Shown one piece after another: positions 1-8,681 of a stretch of 64,000 bases of DNA. The stretch is taken from positions 62,001 to 126,000 of the forward strand of contig NZ_JAHLPM010000007.1 of the NCBI RefSeq assembly GCF_018917865.1, in the 5' to 3' direction. The number at the start of each line of letters is the position of its first letter. The stretch's first letter is position 1. The position numbers and the translations under genes are program-made. Below the pieces are notes generated by a model. The model worked only from the letters and a program-made list of their open reading frames with translations. It did not search any database and was not told the DNA's origin. The stretch comes from Tissierella simiarum. Its GTDB lineage: Bacteria > Bacillota > Clostridia > Tissierellales > Tissierellaceae.

Positions 1-89
1 TCATAGTTATTACTAGCAGTTTTTAAAAGAACCATTTCAAAATCATTTGACGTACTTTCTCCTTGAGTACCATCTTTGTTTTTAAACAT
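1..89 (-). CDS. Partial unidentified protein, N-terminal 29 residues only
   Basis: A minus-strand reading frame starts with ATG at 87-89 behind a good ribosome binding site (GGGGTGAG, about 90-100) and runs off the left edge of the window. The visible residues begin MFKNKDGTQGESTSNDFEMV, a hydrophilic start with no signal peptide. I do not recognise the protein. It lies downstream of the encapsulin gene on the same strand but is separated from it by a strong terminator at 172-231, so it is probably a separate transcript. Confidence 0.6.
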   Translation of the reverse strand, partial: MFKNKDGTQGESTSNDFEMVLLKTASNNY

Positions 90-164
90 AGAACTCACCC
101 CTTTCAATAATTCTATTCTCTATGTTTTGTTAATTTTTTTGAAATTTTCTAAGCTCTTTTAATA

Positions 165-231
165 AATTTAAAAAATAGTTTCTTATGTTATTTCGTCTGT
201 CTAACAGCTTTATAATATAAGAAACTATTTT
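165..231 (-). terminator. Rho-independent terminator after the encapsulin gene
   Basis: A 15-bp inverted repeat (arms about 172-187 and 217-231) encloses a loop that contains a further small CTGT-TAG-ACAG hairpin. Read on the minus strand it is followed by a run of T. It sits 19 bases beyond the encapsulin stop codon and should end the ferritin-encapsulin transcript. Confidence 0.75.
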
Positions 232-249
232 AAAATAAGTTATACTTTT

Positions 250-1035
250 TTATAGACTATATCTAATTATCAAAGATGAGTCTAATACTCTAAAAGTAAA
301 AGATTCTGTAACAAAGAATCTAACCTTATCATTAGTATGAGATTGATATCCTATAGAAAAGTCTCTTCCTATAGTTAATTCTAAATCCTCATGATTAAAA
401 GGTAATAAAAGTGCTCCATCTAGCACATGACTAAAAATGATCTTATCGCCAATTAACTCTTCAATTCTCTTATCTAATGGATATGATGTTTCTTTTGATA
501 TAATTCTTCTATAAGCTTCTTCATTTACTACCAAAGTAAAAGGTCCTTCCTCATAAACTTCTCTTAACCTTATAATCCCTTGAGTAATAGCATCCATTAT
601 ATCTGTCGGATTTTCTCCAAAAGGAATAATAGGATGTTCTGAAGTTTTAGTTAATCCCATTATTGAAGTTTCTTCTAATCCATTATATACTGCCTTTTCT
701 TCAAACAAAGCAATATCTTTTACTGCTTCCTCTAATGGCTCATAATCAATATCTTTAGCTCCACGCCAGATATTGTCTAATTCCCATCTATCCATTTCAA
801 ATTCAACTCTCGCTTCTGTTAAAGGAAGTACTTTATAAGAACTATAAAATACATTATCTTTATTTTCAATTTCTCCTAATCTACCTTCTGTTAGTACATT
901 TTGTCGAGGACCTTTAGGTCCATTTACTTTTACTACTTTCCTTGCTGATAAATAAGTTTTAAGGACTTCTTTTGCTCTTTCATCAATTTCTTTCCAAGCT
1001 TCTTTAGTTATAGGTGCATTTTCTCTATATAGCAT
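250..1035 (-). CDS. Family 1 encapsulin nanocompartment shell protein
   Basis: This 261-residue protein matches the encapsulin (linocin/HK97-fold) family in length and in its N-terminal pattern (LYRENAPITKEAWKEIDERA). Family members self-assemble into an icosahedral protein shell in the cytoplasm and capture cargo enzymes through short C-terminal peptides. The ATG at 1033-1035 follows AGGGAGGG. The gene directly upstream, 14 bases away, encodes a ferritin-like protein with a C-terminal tail of the cargo-peptide kind, so the pair should form an iron-storing compartment. The last residues (SSLIIRYSL) end without an extension. The family assignment is firm; the iron role rests on the neighbour. 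Confidence 0.93.
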   Translation of the reverse strand: MLYRENAPITKEAWKEIDERAKEVLKTYLSARKVVKVNGPKGPRQNVLTEGRLGEIENKDNVFYSSYKVLPLTEARVEFEMDRWELDNIWRGAKDIDYEPLEEAVKDIALFEEKAVYNGLEETSIMGLTKTSEHPIIPFGENPTDIMDAITQGIIRLREVYEEGPFTLVVNEEAYRRIISKETSYPLDKRIEELIGDKIIFSHVLDGALLLPFNHEDLELTIGRDFSIGYQSHTNDKVRFFVTESFTFRVLDSSLIIRYSL

Positions 1036-1049
1036 ACATTAATCCCTCC

Positions 1050-1403
1050 CTATTTTAAATCACCAATATTTAATTGAAATCCAGAATCATCATCTTCTTG
1101 ATTATTACTTTCCTGTTTTCCTTCTAATCCTACAATAGGACCTTCAGTAAACAGATAAGTCCTAAGTTCTTCATCCCATACAGGCATATTTCGTCTTAGC
1201 CATTCTAGAGTCATACATACATGTTCAATTTCTTCATCTCTATTATGAGCCATTATTGCTTTTAATTCTGGATCATTTGATGCAACTACTCTTTGATTAT
1301 ACCAATCAATTGCTTCAACCTCTTCCTTCAAACTGTTTAAAGCTCTTACTATGTCTTGAGCCTTCTCATCTAGCACTTCTACCGGTTCATGATATTGTGT
1401 CAT
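1050..1403 (-). CDS. Encapsulated ferritin-like protein (EncFtn type)
   Basis: This 117-residue helical protein carries the EncFtn signature: EEVEAIDWYNQR at about 27-38 and RDEEIEHVCMTLEW at about 55-68. E28, E58 and H61 match the ferroxidase ligands known in the family. EncFtn proteins form decameric rings whose metal sites lie at subunit interfaces and oxidise Fe(II) for storage inside an encapsulin. An acidic linker (about 98-107) joins the helices to a C-terminal GFQLNIGDLK tail that looks like a cargo-loading peptide. The gene is first in a two-gene operon with the shell gene. An ATG at 1401-1403 has GGGAGGAG upstream. Confidence 0.9.
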   Translation of the reverse strand: MTQYHEPVEVLDEKAQDIVRALNSLKEEVEAIDWYNQRVVASNDPELKAIMAHNRDEEIEHVCMTLEWLRRNMPVWDEELRTYLFTEGPIVGLEGKQESNNQEDDDSGFQLNIGDLK

Positions 1404-1539
1404 AAATAATCTCCTCCCATCGTTTTATTCCATTAATTTTGTATTACCCTTCCCAAATATTATTAAACATATCCTTTTTTGTAAGTAATTTTTAAAATAA
1501 ATTTATAATATGTCCAAATTAGACAAAGACAACATTAGT

Positions 1540-2454
1540 TTATTCTTTAAACTTTAAACTTATAACCATTCTATCATGGGAAATCTTGGTATTTCTAAAA
1601 ATCTTTATTGCATTATTTATGTACAGTTCTGGTTCTTCCATAGATGGACTAAAATGGGTTAATATTAACTCACCCACTTCTCCATCTTTAGCCAGTTTAG
1701 CACTTTCAGTAAAAGTCATATGCTTATTCTTAATAGCTTTTTCAATATCTAAATCATCCCCATAAGTTCCTTCACATATAAATAAATCACTATTTTTTAT
1801 AAATTGATGAATAGTATCTATAGGTCTTGTATCTGTAATATAACTAAGTTTTATTCCCTTTCTTTCTTCTCCTAATACCATATAAGGCTGATATAAAACT
1901 CCTTTAAATTCTACTTCGCTTCCTTGCTGAAGTTTACCCCATATTGATTTAGGTACATTATGCTTCATAGCTTTTTCTACATCAAATTTAGGATTTCTCT
2001 TTAAGTAAAATTTATACCCTATACATGGAGCTGAATGATCTAATTCTAAAGTAGATAAAATAAGCTTTTCTTTAAAGCTTAATATTATTATAGAGTCTTT
2101 AGGGTCTTCTACTATATTTATCTCATAAGGCAAATATGGTACTATAACTCTAAGTCCATCTACTATTTTTTCAATTCCTTTTGGCCCTATTATAGTTAGT
2201 GGATCTGTTCTTCCACTATTTCCTATAGTTGATAATAATCCTGGTAGTCCCACTGTATGATCTCCATGCCAATGAGTTATACATATAGCATCTATAGTTT
2301 TAAATCCACATCCTAATATCCTCATGGAAACTTGAGTCCCTTCACCACAATCAACAAGTACTTTTCTTCCATTATAACTAATAAGAAGAGAGGCAAGCCC
2401 TCTATTTGGCATAGGCATACTTCCACCAGTTCCTAATATAGCTACATCAAGCAT
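1540..2454 (-). CDS. rnz: Ribonuclease Z (tRNA 3'-end processing)
   Basis: The 304-residue protein has the short-form RNase Z length and a metallo-beta-lactamase fold. The zinc-binding HWHGDH box is at residues 61-66, followed by the TVGLPGLL stretch typical of the family, with GEGT at 37-40 and [10 protein letters not shown] near 139-148. RNase Z cuts tRNA precursors after the discriminator base. ATG at 2452-2454 follows GGGGGTG. It appears to be a single-gene transcript: the deoC terminator lies upstream and the encapsulin operon downstream. Confidence 0.95.
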   Translation of the reverse strand: MLDVAILGTGGSMPMPNRGLASLLISYNGRKVLVDCGEGTQVSMRILGCGFKTIDAICITHWHGDHTVGLPGLLSTIGNSGRTDPLTIIGPKGIEKIVDGLRVIVPYLPYEINIVEDPKDSIIILSFKEKLILSTLELDHSAPCIGYKFYLKRNPKFDVEKAMKHNVPKSIWGKLQQGSEVEFKGVLYQPYMVLGEERKGIKLSYITDTRPIDTIHQFIKNSDLFICEGTYGDDLDIEKAIKNKHMTFTESAKLAKDGEVGELILTHFSPSMEEPELYINNAIKIFRNTKISHDRMVISLKFKE

Positions 2455-2627
2455 GAAAACACCCCCATTTTATAAATATTGCAGCTTAATAATATCACAT
2501 CTTTCCTAATTTTTATTAAAATTATTCATTCTCTAGCTTCTATATATTATTTATTATCTATTATGTAAATACTTTAACTATACACTTCAACTTCTACATT
2601 AACCTCTATAACCATGTAAAAATACAT

Positions 2628-2668
2628 AAAAAAGACTTAATGTTAAACATTAACATTAAGTCTTTTTT
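2628..2668 (-). terminator. Strong terminator after deoC
   Basis: A perfect 18-bp inverted repeat (2628-2645 and 2651-2668) has a 5-base loop. A-runs and T-runs flank it, so it could work in both directions, but only the minus-strand deoC transcript reaches it. It probably marks the end of the long folT-to-deoC run of genes. Confidence 0.9.
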
Positions 2669-2689
2669 GATAAGTAATATAAAAATTAA

Positions 2690-3343
2690 CTACTCTATTT
2701 CCTTAGCAATTTTTATTCCTGAACTAGTACCTAATCTAGTAGCACCAGCTTCAATCATTTCTTTAGCTGCATTTAAATCTCTTACTCCTCCCGAAGCTTT
2801 AACTTCCAGTTTATCTCCTACTACCTCTTTCATAAGCCTTACATCAGAAACAGTAGCTCCACCTGTATTAAATCCAGTTGAAGTCTTAACAAAATGTGCT
2901 CCGGCTTCCATAGATAACCTACAAGCTATCCTTTTTTCTTCATCTGTCAGTAAGCAAGTCTCTATAATAACCTTAACTATTGCCTTATCCTTTGCTGCCT
3001 CTACTACCGCTCTTATATCTTCTTTAACAATATTAAGTTCTCCATCTTTTAAAGCGCCTACATTAATTACCATGTCAATTTCATCAGCACCATTATTTAT
3101 AGCATCAATTGTTTCAAAAGCTTTAAGCTCTTTAGTGTTAGCTCCTAATGGAAATCCTACTACCGTAGCTACTTTTACATTTGAACCTTTTAGTAGCTCT
3201 TTGCAGAACCTTACATGGTATGGATTTACACAAACAGCTGCAAAATTATATTCTCTAGCTTCTTTGCAAAGAGTTTCAATCATACTTCTAGTCGCTTCTG
3301 GTTTCAATATAGTATGATCTATCATGGAAGGTATATTTTTCAT
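2690..3343 (-). CDS. deoC: Deoxyribose-phosphate aldolase
   Basis: This 217-residue class I aldolase splits 2-deoxy-D-ribose 5-phosphate into glyceraldehyde 3-phosphate and acetaldehyde. The Schiff-base lysine lies in FVKTSTGF (K153), the second lysine in VKASGG (K182), and the conserved Asp in ADEIDMV near residue 90. It ends just before the terminator and starts 11 bases after pduL, so the two are co-transcribed. DeoC could supply acetaldehyde and PduL handles the derived acyl-CoA, although the acetaldehyde dehydrogenase needed between them is not in this window. Confidence 0.97.
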   Translation of the reverse strand: MKNIPSMIDHTILKPEATRSMIETLCKEAREYNFAAVCVNPYHVRFCKELLKGSNVKVATVVGFPLGANTKELKAFETIDAINNGADEIDMVINVGALKDGELNIVKEDIRAVVEAAKDKAIVKVIIETCLLTDEEKRIACRLSMEAGAHFVKTSTGFNTGGATVSDVRLMKEVVGDKLEVKASGGVRDLNAAKEMIEAGATRLGTSSGIKIAKEIE

Positions 3344-3354
3344 TTAAAAACCCC

Positions 3355-3927
3355 CTATTTAATTAGTTCTACTAAATCACAATTTTTAACGCCACAAGCA
3401 TTGCCTTCTTCTATATCAACATGCATTTCTAAATGAAATTTTTCAGACACTCTGACTAGTACATTATTGAATACTAATCCTCTTGGTCCATCTATTTTAA
3501 TACTAACTATATCTTTATCTCTAACACCATAGTATTCAGCATCTGTAGTATGCATATGAATATGTCTTGCAGCAACTATAATTCCTTGTTCAATTTCAAT
3601 TTCTCCCTTTGGTCCAACAATTTTTGCTCCTGGCGTACCTACAATATCCCCAGAATTTCTAATAACAGGTTTTACACCAAGGGTAAAAGCATCTGATACA
3701 GAAACCTCAATCTGAGTATTTTTTCTAACAGGCCCAAGAACTCTTACTCCTTTTAAAGTCCCTTTTGGTCCAACAATATCAACTTTCTCATCACAGGCAA
3801 ATTGACCTGGTTGAGATAGATCTTTCATCTTAGTTAGTTCATAGCCTTCTCCAAATAAAACATATAAATCTTTTTCACTAAGATGAATATGTCTATTAGA
3901 TAAAGCTATTGGTAATGCTTTTTTCAT
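3355..3927 (-). CDS. pduL: Phosphate propanoyltransferase / phosphotransacetylase, PduL type
   Basis: The 190-residue protein has the two-barrel PduL architecture with histidine-rich metal motifs: NRHIHLS (H13, H15), ARHIHMH (H122, H124, H126) and FHLEMHVD (H165, H169). PduL converts acyl-CoA and phosphate into acyl-phosphate and CoA. The protein begins directly with the enzyme fold (MKKALPIALSNRHIH), so it lacks the N-terminal peptide that targets PduL into microcompartments, and no shell genes are nearby. A housekeeping role with deoC, making acetyl-phosphate for ATP, is my inference. Confidence 0.93.
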   Translation of the reverse strand: MKKALPIALSNRHIHLSEKDLYVLFGEGYELTKMKDLSQPGQFACDEKVDIVGPKGTLKGVRVLGPVRKNTQIEVSVSDAFTLGVKPVIRNSGDIVGTPGAKIVGPKGEIEIEQGIIVAARHIHMHTTDAEYYGVRDKDIVSIKIDGPRGLVFNNVLVRVSEKFHLEMHVDIEEGNACGVKNCDLVELIK

Positions 3928-4008
3928 TTAACTTCCTCCCTCATCTATATAAACTGTATCTAAAGTTCCTTATCAATTATATTCCTTTGTTTTCAAAAAA
4001 TCAAATAT

Positions 4009-5298
4009 CTAATGTTCCAATTGAAATAAAGTTTCATAAAAATTAGGATAACTAATGTTTACACATTCATGGTTATCTATTATAGACTCTCCTTCTGTAT
4101 TAAAAGCAGCAATAGATAGTGCCATAGCAATTCTATGATCATTATAGCTTTTTAAAGTAGCTGGTTTCAATTTTTCTTTTCCCTCAATAATTAATCCATC
4201 AGGAAGTTCAATGATATTAGCATCCATATTTTTAAGCTCATTGACCATTGCTTTAATTCTATTGGTTTCTTTATATTTTAATTCTTCTGCATTTTTAATA
4301 ATCGTTTTCCCCTTAGCAAAAGCTGCTGCTACTGCAATTATTGGTATCTCATCAATAAGAGTTCCTAATATCTCTTCTTGAATCTCGATCCCTTTTAAAG
4401 GAGAGTAACTGGCATGTATATCTCCTATAGTTTCATTATTAAGAATTCTAACATTTTCTATTTTTATGCTTCCACCCATATCATTTATAACATTGATAAT
4501 CCCTGTTCTTGTAGGATTTAACCCCACATCTTTAATTATTACTGAAGATCCTTCTATTATGGTGGCAGCAACTATTAAAAAAGCAGCGGAAGAAATATCT
4601 CCTGGTACATAAATATTTTTAGCTATAAATTTTCCCTTTGGTTCCATATAAATATAATCTTTTTCTTTAATTATATGGGCTCCAAAATAATTAAGCATTC
4701 TTTCAGTATGATCTCTAGTAGGATTTTTTTCAATAATCCTAGTTTTACCATTAGAATATAAACAAGCTAATAAAATAGAAGACTTCACTTGAGCACTAGC
4801 TACAGGTAATTCATAATCTATAGACTCTAAAGGAGTTTTGGATGGTAAAATCTTTAAAGGCGGATATTTATAATCTACACCCTTTATATTAGCTCCCATC
4901 TTTGATAAAGGCACAATAATTCTATCCATAGGTCTTTTATTTAAAGAATCATCCCCTATTAAAGTTGTAGGAAATTGCTGACCTACCAATATACCACTAA
5001 TCAATCTCATAGCAGTCCCTGAATTTCCACAATCTAAAACTTTATTAGGATCTTTTAGCCCATTAAGACCTACTCCCTTTATTTTTACTCTACAATCTTC
5101 TATATCTATATTTACCCCCATTTGTCTAAAACACTCAATGGTTCTAATAGTATCTTCAGATAGAAGAATGTTTTCTATAATTGTTTCTCCTTCTGCTATA
5201 GAGCCAATCATTACACCTCTATGAGATATAGACTTATCTCCGGGTACCCTAATTTGACCACATAATCTTTTCTTACCTTTTATTATCAAAAATTTCAC
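4009..5298 (-). CDS. aroA: 3-phosphoshikimate 1-carboxyvinyltransferase (EPSP synthase)
   Basis: The 429-residue protein carries the EPSP synthase motifs: PGDKSISHRG near 19-28 (phosphate-binding Lys, Ser and Arg), the NSGTAMRLI loop near residue 93, and a C-terminal NDHRIAMALS motif. It joins shikimate 3-phosphate to phosphoenolpyruvate, the sixth step of chorismate synthesis. It follows aroC and aroB on the same strand with the EIIA gene between. The remaining shikimate genes (aroF, D, E, K) are not in the window. Confidence 0.97.
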   Translation of the reverse strand: MKFLIIKGKKRLCGQIRVPGDKSISHRGVMIGSIAEGETIIENILLSEDTIRTIECFRQMGVNIDIEDCRVKIKGVGLNGLKDPNKVLDCGNSGTAMRLISGILVGQQFPTTLIGDDSLNKRPMDRIIVPLSKMGANIKGVDYKYPPLKILPSKTPLESIDYELPVASAQVKSSILLACLYSNGKTRIIEKNPTRDHTERMLNYFGAHIIKEKDYIYMEPKGKFIAKNIYVPGDISSAAFLIVAATIIEGSSVIIKDVGLNPTRTGIINVINDMGGSIKIENVRILNNETIGDIHASYSPLKGIEIQEEILGTLIDEIPIIAVAAAFAKGKTIIKNAEELKYKETNRIKAMVNELKNMDANIIELPDGLIIEGKEKLKPATLKSYNDHRIAMALSIAAFNTEGESIIDNHECVNISYPNFYETLFQLEH

Positions 5299-5332
5299 CC
5301 TTTATAATTAATTATAGGTTTGGAATACTATT

Positions 5333-5815
5333 TTATCCTAATATTACATTGATTATTTCATTTTTTCCTTTTTCTGCAGCCCCTAATTGCTTATGTATTT
5401 CTTTTGTAAAATCAGGATTTGTAATTATTACAGGACTAACTATTGACTTACCACTTTTCTCAATGAAATTGAAATCTACTTCTAATAATTTATCTCCTAT
5501 TTTTACTTTATCACCACTGCTTACAAAAGCTTTAAAACCTTCTCCATTTAATTCTACAGTATCTAACCCAATGTGAATTAAAATTTCTAATCCCTCTTTT
5601 GTTTTTATGCCTATAGCATGATTAGTTGGGAAAATTTGAACTATTTCTCCATTACAAGGTGAAACTACAACTCCATCTGTAGGCTTAATAGCTACTCCAT
5701 CTCCTACCATTTTTTCTGCAAAAACTTGATCTGGAGTTTCTGTTATATCAATTATTTCCCCAGTCATCGGAGCAATTATAGCTACTTCTTTTGATTTCTT
5801 TAAAAATTTAAACAT
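5333..5815 (-). CDS. PTS glucose-type EIIA domain protein (orphan)
   Basis: I choose the ATG at 5813-5815 because GAGAGGAAG lies just upstream; a longer frame to 5905 has no good site and overlaps aroB. The 160-residue product is a stand-alone EIIA(Glc)-like domain with the histidine pair of the family: H66 in NHAIGI and H81 in ILIHIGLDTV, the phosphorylated residue. Such proteins pass phosphate from HPr to EIIB domains or act as regulators. No EIIB or EIIC lies beside it; the EIIC-like protein at 36.3 kb belongs to another family. Its place between aroB and aroA is odd. Confidence 0.92.
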   Translation of the reverse strand: MFKFLKKSKEVAIIAPMTGEIIDITETPDQVFAEKMVGDGVAIKPTDGVVVSPCNGEIVQIFPTNHAIGIKTKEGLEILIHIGLDTVELNGEGFKAFVSSGDKVKIGDKLLEVDFNFIEKSGKSIVSPVIITNPDFTKEIHKQLGAAEKGKNEIINVILG

Positions 5816-5894
5816 ATAATTCTTCCTCTCTATTATGAATTTTGTATTTAATATAAACTGCTCTAATTTATGTTTAAAATAGATAATATAATAT

Positions 5895-6926
5895 CTATCT
5901 GTCACCTAGTATTTTTTTAATAATATCTTCACCAATATTGTTAAACATTCCTACCTTTCCTTTACCAATAGGTAAAACAAAGCTAATATTGCCATTCTTA
6001 TTTTTCTTATCATTTTTCATATAATCTATAATTCGGTTAATTTCCTCTTCATTAAACTTTCTAGTTTGAACTAAAGGATTAAGAGTTTTAAAAATTTCTT
6101 GAAAATAGCTATTGTCTATCAATCCCTTTTCCTTGGCAATATAGCTTTCATATACCATTCCAAGAATCACTGCTTCTCCATGATTGAATATTTTATACTT
6201 ATAATAAGATTCTATACCATGTCCCACAGTATGTCCAAAGTTTAATATTTTTCTTAATCCCATATCCAATTTATCTTTCTCTACTATAGATTGTTTTATA
6301 GATATAGATTTAGTTATAGCATGTAAAATTACTTCTTTATCCTTTTCATACATCTTTGTTATATTGCTTCTCATATATTTAAAAAAATCATAATCTATGA
6401 TTAATCCATATTTAAGAATTTCTCCTAATCCACAAGTAATTTCTCTTTGTGATAATGTTTTCATAAAAGAAGTATCAACAAATGTAGTCATAGGGAAATA
6501 AAATGAACCTATTACATTTTTATATCCTTCAAAATCAATTCCTACTTTACCTCCAATACTACTATCTACTTGAGATAATAATGTGGTAGGGACTTGTATA
6601 TATCTAATACCCCTTTTATAGGTAGATGCCACAAATCCTGCTAAATCTCCTACAACTCCTCCACCTATTGAAAGAATAACCCCATCTCTATCTATTTCTT
6701 TATTTAATAGTTCCTTATAAACTAAATGGACAGTATGAATATTTTTATGTTCTTCTCCTGGTTCCATTATAAACAAATTGTTGTTTTTATTTATAAAAGT
6801 ATCTATATTTTCTTTATAAAGATTATAGATATTTTTGTCTGTTATAATAAATAATTTTTTTATATCTCTTTCAATAATATATTCTTTTAATTCTAGCCAA
6901 ACATTTTTTACTATTTGAACCTCCAT
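5895..6926 (-). CDS. aroB: 3-dehydroquinate synthase
   Basis: This 343-residue NAD- and metal-dependent enzyme turns DAHP into 3-dehydroquinate, the second step of the shikimate pathway. It shows the GGGVVGDLAGFVASTYKRG nucleotide-binding stretch (about 87-105), the SSIGGKVGID loop, and the metal-binding NFGHTVGHGIE motif in the C-terminal half. It starts 4 bases after the aroC stop, so the two are translated from one message. Confidence 0.97.
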   Translation of the reverse strand: MEVQIVKNVWLELKEYIIERDIKKLFIITDKNIYNLYKENIDTFINKNNNLFIMEPGEEHKNIHTVHLVYKELLNKEIDRDGVILSIGGGVVGDLAGFVASTYKRGIRYIQVPTTLLSQVDSSIGGKVGIDFEGYKNVIGSFYFPMTTFVDTSFMKTLSQREITCGLGEILKYGLIIDYDFFKYMRSNITKMYEKDKEVILHAITKSISIKQSIVEKDKLDMGLRKILNFGHTVGHGIESYYKYKIFNHGEAVILGMVYESYIAKEKGLIDNSYFQEIFKTLNPLVQTRKFNEEEINRIIDYMKNDKKNKNGNISFVLPIGKGKVGMFNNIGEDIIKKILGDR

Positions 6927-6930
6927 CTAA

Positions 6931-8052
6931 TCACCTATTATTTAAATATTTAACATAATTATAATAATTTGATTTTACTTCTTCTAGAAAGTCTCCACCA
7001 AACTTTTTCATAAATTCATTAGCCAATACATATGCTGCCATGCTTTCAGCCACTATACTTGCTGATGGTACTGCACAAACATCAGATCTTTCAAATTGAG
7101 CTAGTGCTTTTTCTTTTGTTTCCATATCTATTGTTTCTAAAGGTTTCTTTAAAGTAGGTATAGGTTTCATATAGCATTTAAAAACTATATCTTCACCATT
7201 AGATATACCAGCCTCTATTCCTCCTGCATTATTACTTTTTCTCTTATAAGTTTCATTGAAAATAATTTCATCATGAAATCTTGACCCTAAAGTAGAGACG
7301 ACTCTATTTCCTAATCCGAAGTCTATTCCTTTAATACCCGGTATACTCATAATAGCACAAGCCAATCTTCCATCAAGCTTAGAATCCCAGTTGTTATGAC
7401 TTCCTAACCCTACAGGGACATTTTTGATAATGATTTCTATAGTTCCACCTAGTGTGTCTCCCTCTTGTTTTGCTTCTCGTATTTTTTCTATCATAAACGC
7501 TTCATAATTTTTATCGGCAACTCGTATTACCGATTCATCTACTTTTTCTAATTCCATTTCGGATATATTAGAATAATAATTTAAATTAGATTCTATCCCA
7601 CCAATATTTATCACATGACTAAAAATTTCTATATCAAACTCTTTTAACAAAAGTTTACATACACTACCTAATGCTACCCGCATAGCAGTCTCTCTTGCTG
7701 AAGCTCTTTCTAATATATTTCTTCCACCTTTCTGATTGTACTTTAAAGCTCCAACTAAATCTCCATGACCTGGTCTAGGTCTTGTTACCTCTCCTAATTC
7801 TATGTTAACTCCTCTATTTTTAATAAAAATAGTAATGGGATTGCCTGTAGTGTAGCTATTACTAACACCAGAAATAATAATAGCTTCATCCTTTTCTATT
7901 TTCATTCTTTCACTTCTACCAAAACCGCCTTGTCTTCTCCTAAGTTCTTCATTTATATAATTCCTATCTAAATATAGATTAGCAGGTATCCCATCAATTA
8001 TTCCTGTTAACCCCTCTCCGTGAGATTCTCCAGCAGTTAAAAATCGTATCAT
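6931..8052 (-). CDS. aroC: Chorismate synthase
   Basis: The ATG at 8050-8052, behind GGGGTGAG, gives a 373-residue protein beginning MIRFLTAGESHG, the invariant chorismate synthase N-terminus; the frame is open further upstream but that part is not homologous. RPRPGHGDLVGALKY and the ERASARETAMRVALG stretch are the FMN and substrate regions. The enzyme removes phosphate from EPSP using reduced FMN, and the gene directly upstream encodes an FMN-type oxidoreductase that could supply it. Chorismate feeds folate and aromatic amino acids, consistent with folT upstream. Confidence 0.97.
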   Translation of the reverse strand: MIRFLTAGESHGEGLTGIIDGIPANLYLDRNYINEELRRRQGGFGRSERMKIEKDEAIIISGVSNSYTTGNPITIFIKNRGVNIELGEVTRPRPGHGDLVGALKYNQKGGRNILERASARETAMRVALGSVCKLLLKEFDIEIFSHVINIGGIESNLNYYSNISEMELEKVDESVIRVADKNYEAFMIEKIREAKQEGDTLGGTIEIIIKNVPVGLGSHNNWDSKLDGRLACAIMSIPGIKGIDFGLGNRVVSTLGSRFHDEIIFNETYKRKSNNAGGIEAGISNGEDIVFKCYMKPIPTLKKPLETIDMETKEKALAQFERSDVCAVPSASIVAESMAAYVLANEFMKKFGGDFLEEVKSNYYNYVKYLNNR

Positions 8053-8072
8053 TTTCTCACCCCATATACGAA

Positions 8073-8100
8073 AGACTTCTACCTGTGAAGGTAGAAGTCT
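8073..8100 (-). terminator. Hairpin between the reductase gene and aroC
   Basis: A perfect 11-bp inverted repeat (8073-8083 and 8090-8100) with a 6-base loop covers the stop codon of the upstream gene and ends 20 bases before the aroC start. On the minus strand it is followed only by TTCGTAT, so it is a weak terminator at best. It could be a partial attenuator or an RNA processing site inside the operon. Confidence 0.5.
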
Positions 8101-8672
8101 TCTATAGTCCAAATATTTTTACCAATTTCTTTTAGTTCTTCCCTTACATCTAATCTTTTATTTATAGGTCTATTATCTGTATTGGATACAAAATAATTTC
8201 CTTTATATTTTACATTAATGGCTTTAAAAAAGAAATCTATTATTGGTATGGCTCCATTAAATTGGTTATGAGAATACTCAGCACCACCTACAGACAAGAA
8301 TAATCCTACTCTTTCTACATTTCTTTTATACTCCTGGCCTAGTTGGTATTTTATAGACCAATATTTTTGACATCTATCAATCATATTTTTAGCAAGTCCA
8401 TTTATTGAATTAAAATATAACGGTGCAGCTAAAATAACTATATCACTGGAATCAAAACCTTCATAAATAGAAATCATATCATCTTTAAAAACACATTGTC
8501 CTTTTGAACCACAATAATTACAGCCAGTACAATGATTTATTTTCATATCACCTAAATAAACTTTATTTATTTCATATTCTGTATCCTCTATATTCTGTAG
8601 TAAATAATCCAATAAAATATCTGTATTTTTATTTTTTCTCGGACTACCCATTAGAGCTAAAACTTTTTTCAT
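8079..8672 (-). CDS. NAD(P)H-dependent FMN reductase / flavodoxin-fold protein
   Basis: The 197-residue protein starts with the flavin phosphate loop LMGSPRKNKNT and has the AAPLYFNSINGLAKNMIDR region that stacks on the flavin ring. A small cysteine cluster (CTGCNYCGSKGQC, about 47-59) resembles that of NADPH-dependent FMN reductase-like (iron-sulfur flavoprotein-like) enzymes. It probably uses FMN to move electrons from NAD(P)H. It sits directly ahead of aroC, which needs reduced FMN, so a supporting role is attractive but unproven. It begins 9 bases after folT. Confidence 0.85.
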   Translation of the reverse strand: MKKVLALMGSPRKNKNTDILLDYLLQNIEDTEYEINKVYLGDMKINHCTGCNYCGSKGQCVFKDDMISIYEGFDSSDIVILAAPLYFNSINGLAKNMIDRCQKYWSIKYQLGQEYKRNVERVGLFLSVGGAEYSHNQFNGAIPIIDFFFKAINVKYKGNYFVSNTDNRPINKRLDVREELKEIGKNIWTIEDFYLHR

Positions 8673-8681
8673 TATATCCTC

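Noticed and set aside
2640-3317. Long plus-strand open frame opposite deoC
   Set aside because: It is the antisense shadow of deoC, which has clear aldolase motifs and a ribosome binding site. The plus frame has no such site and a skewed composition.
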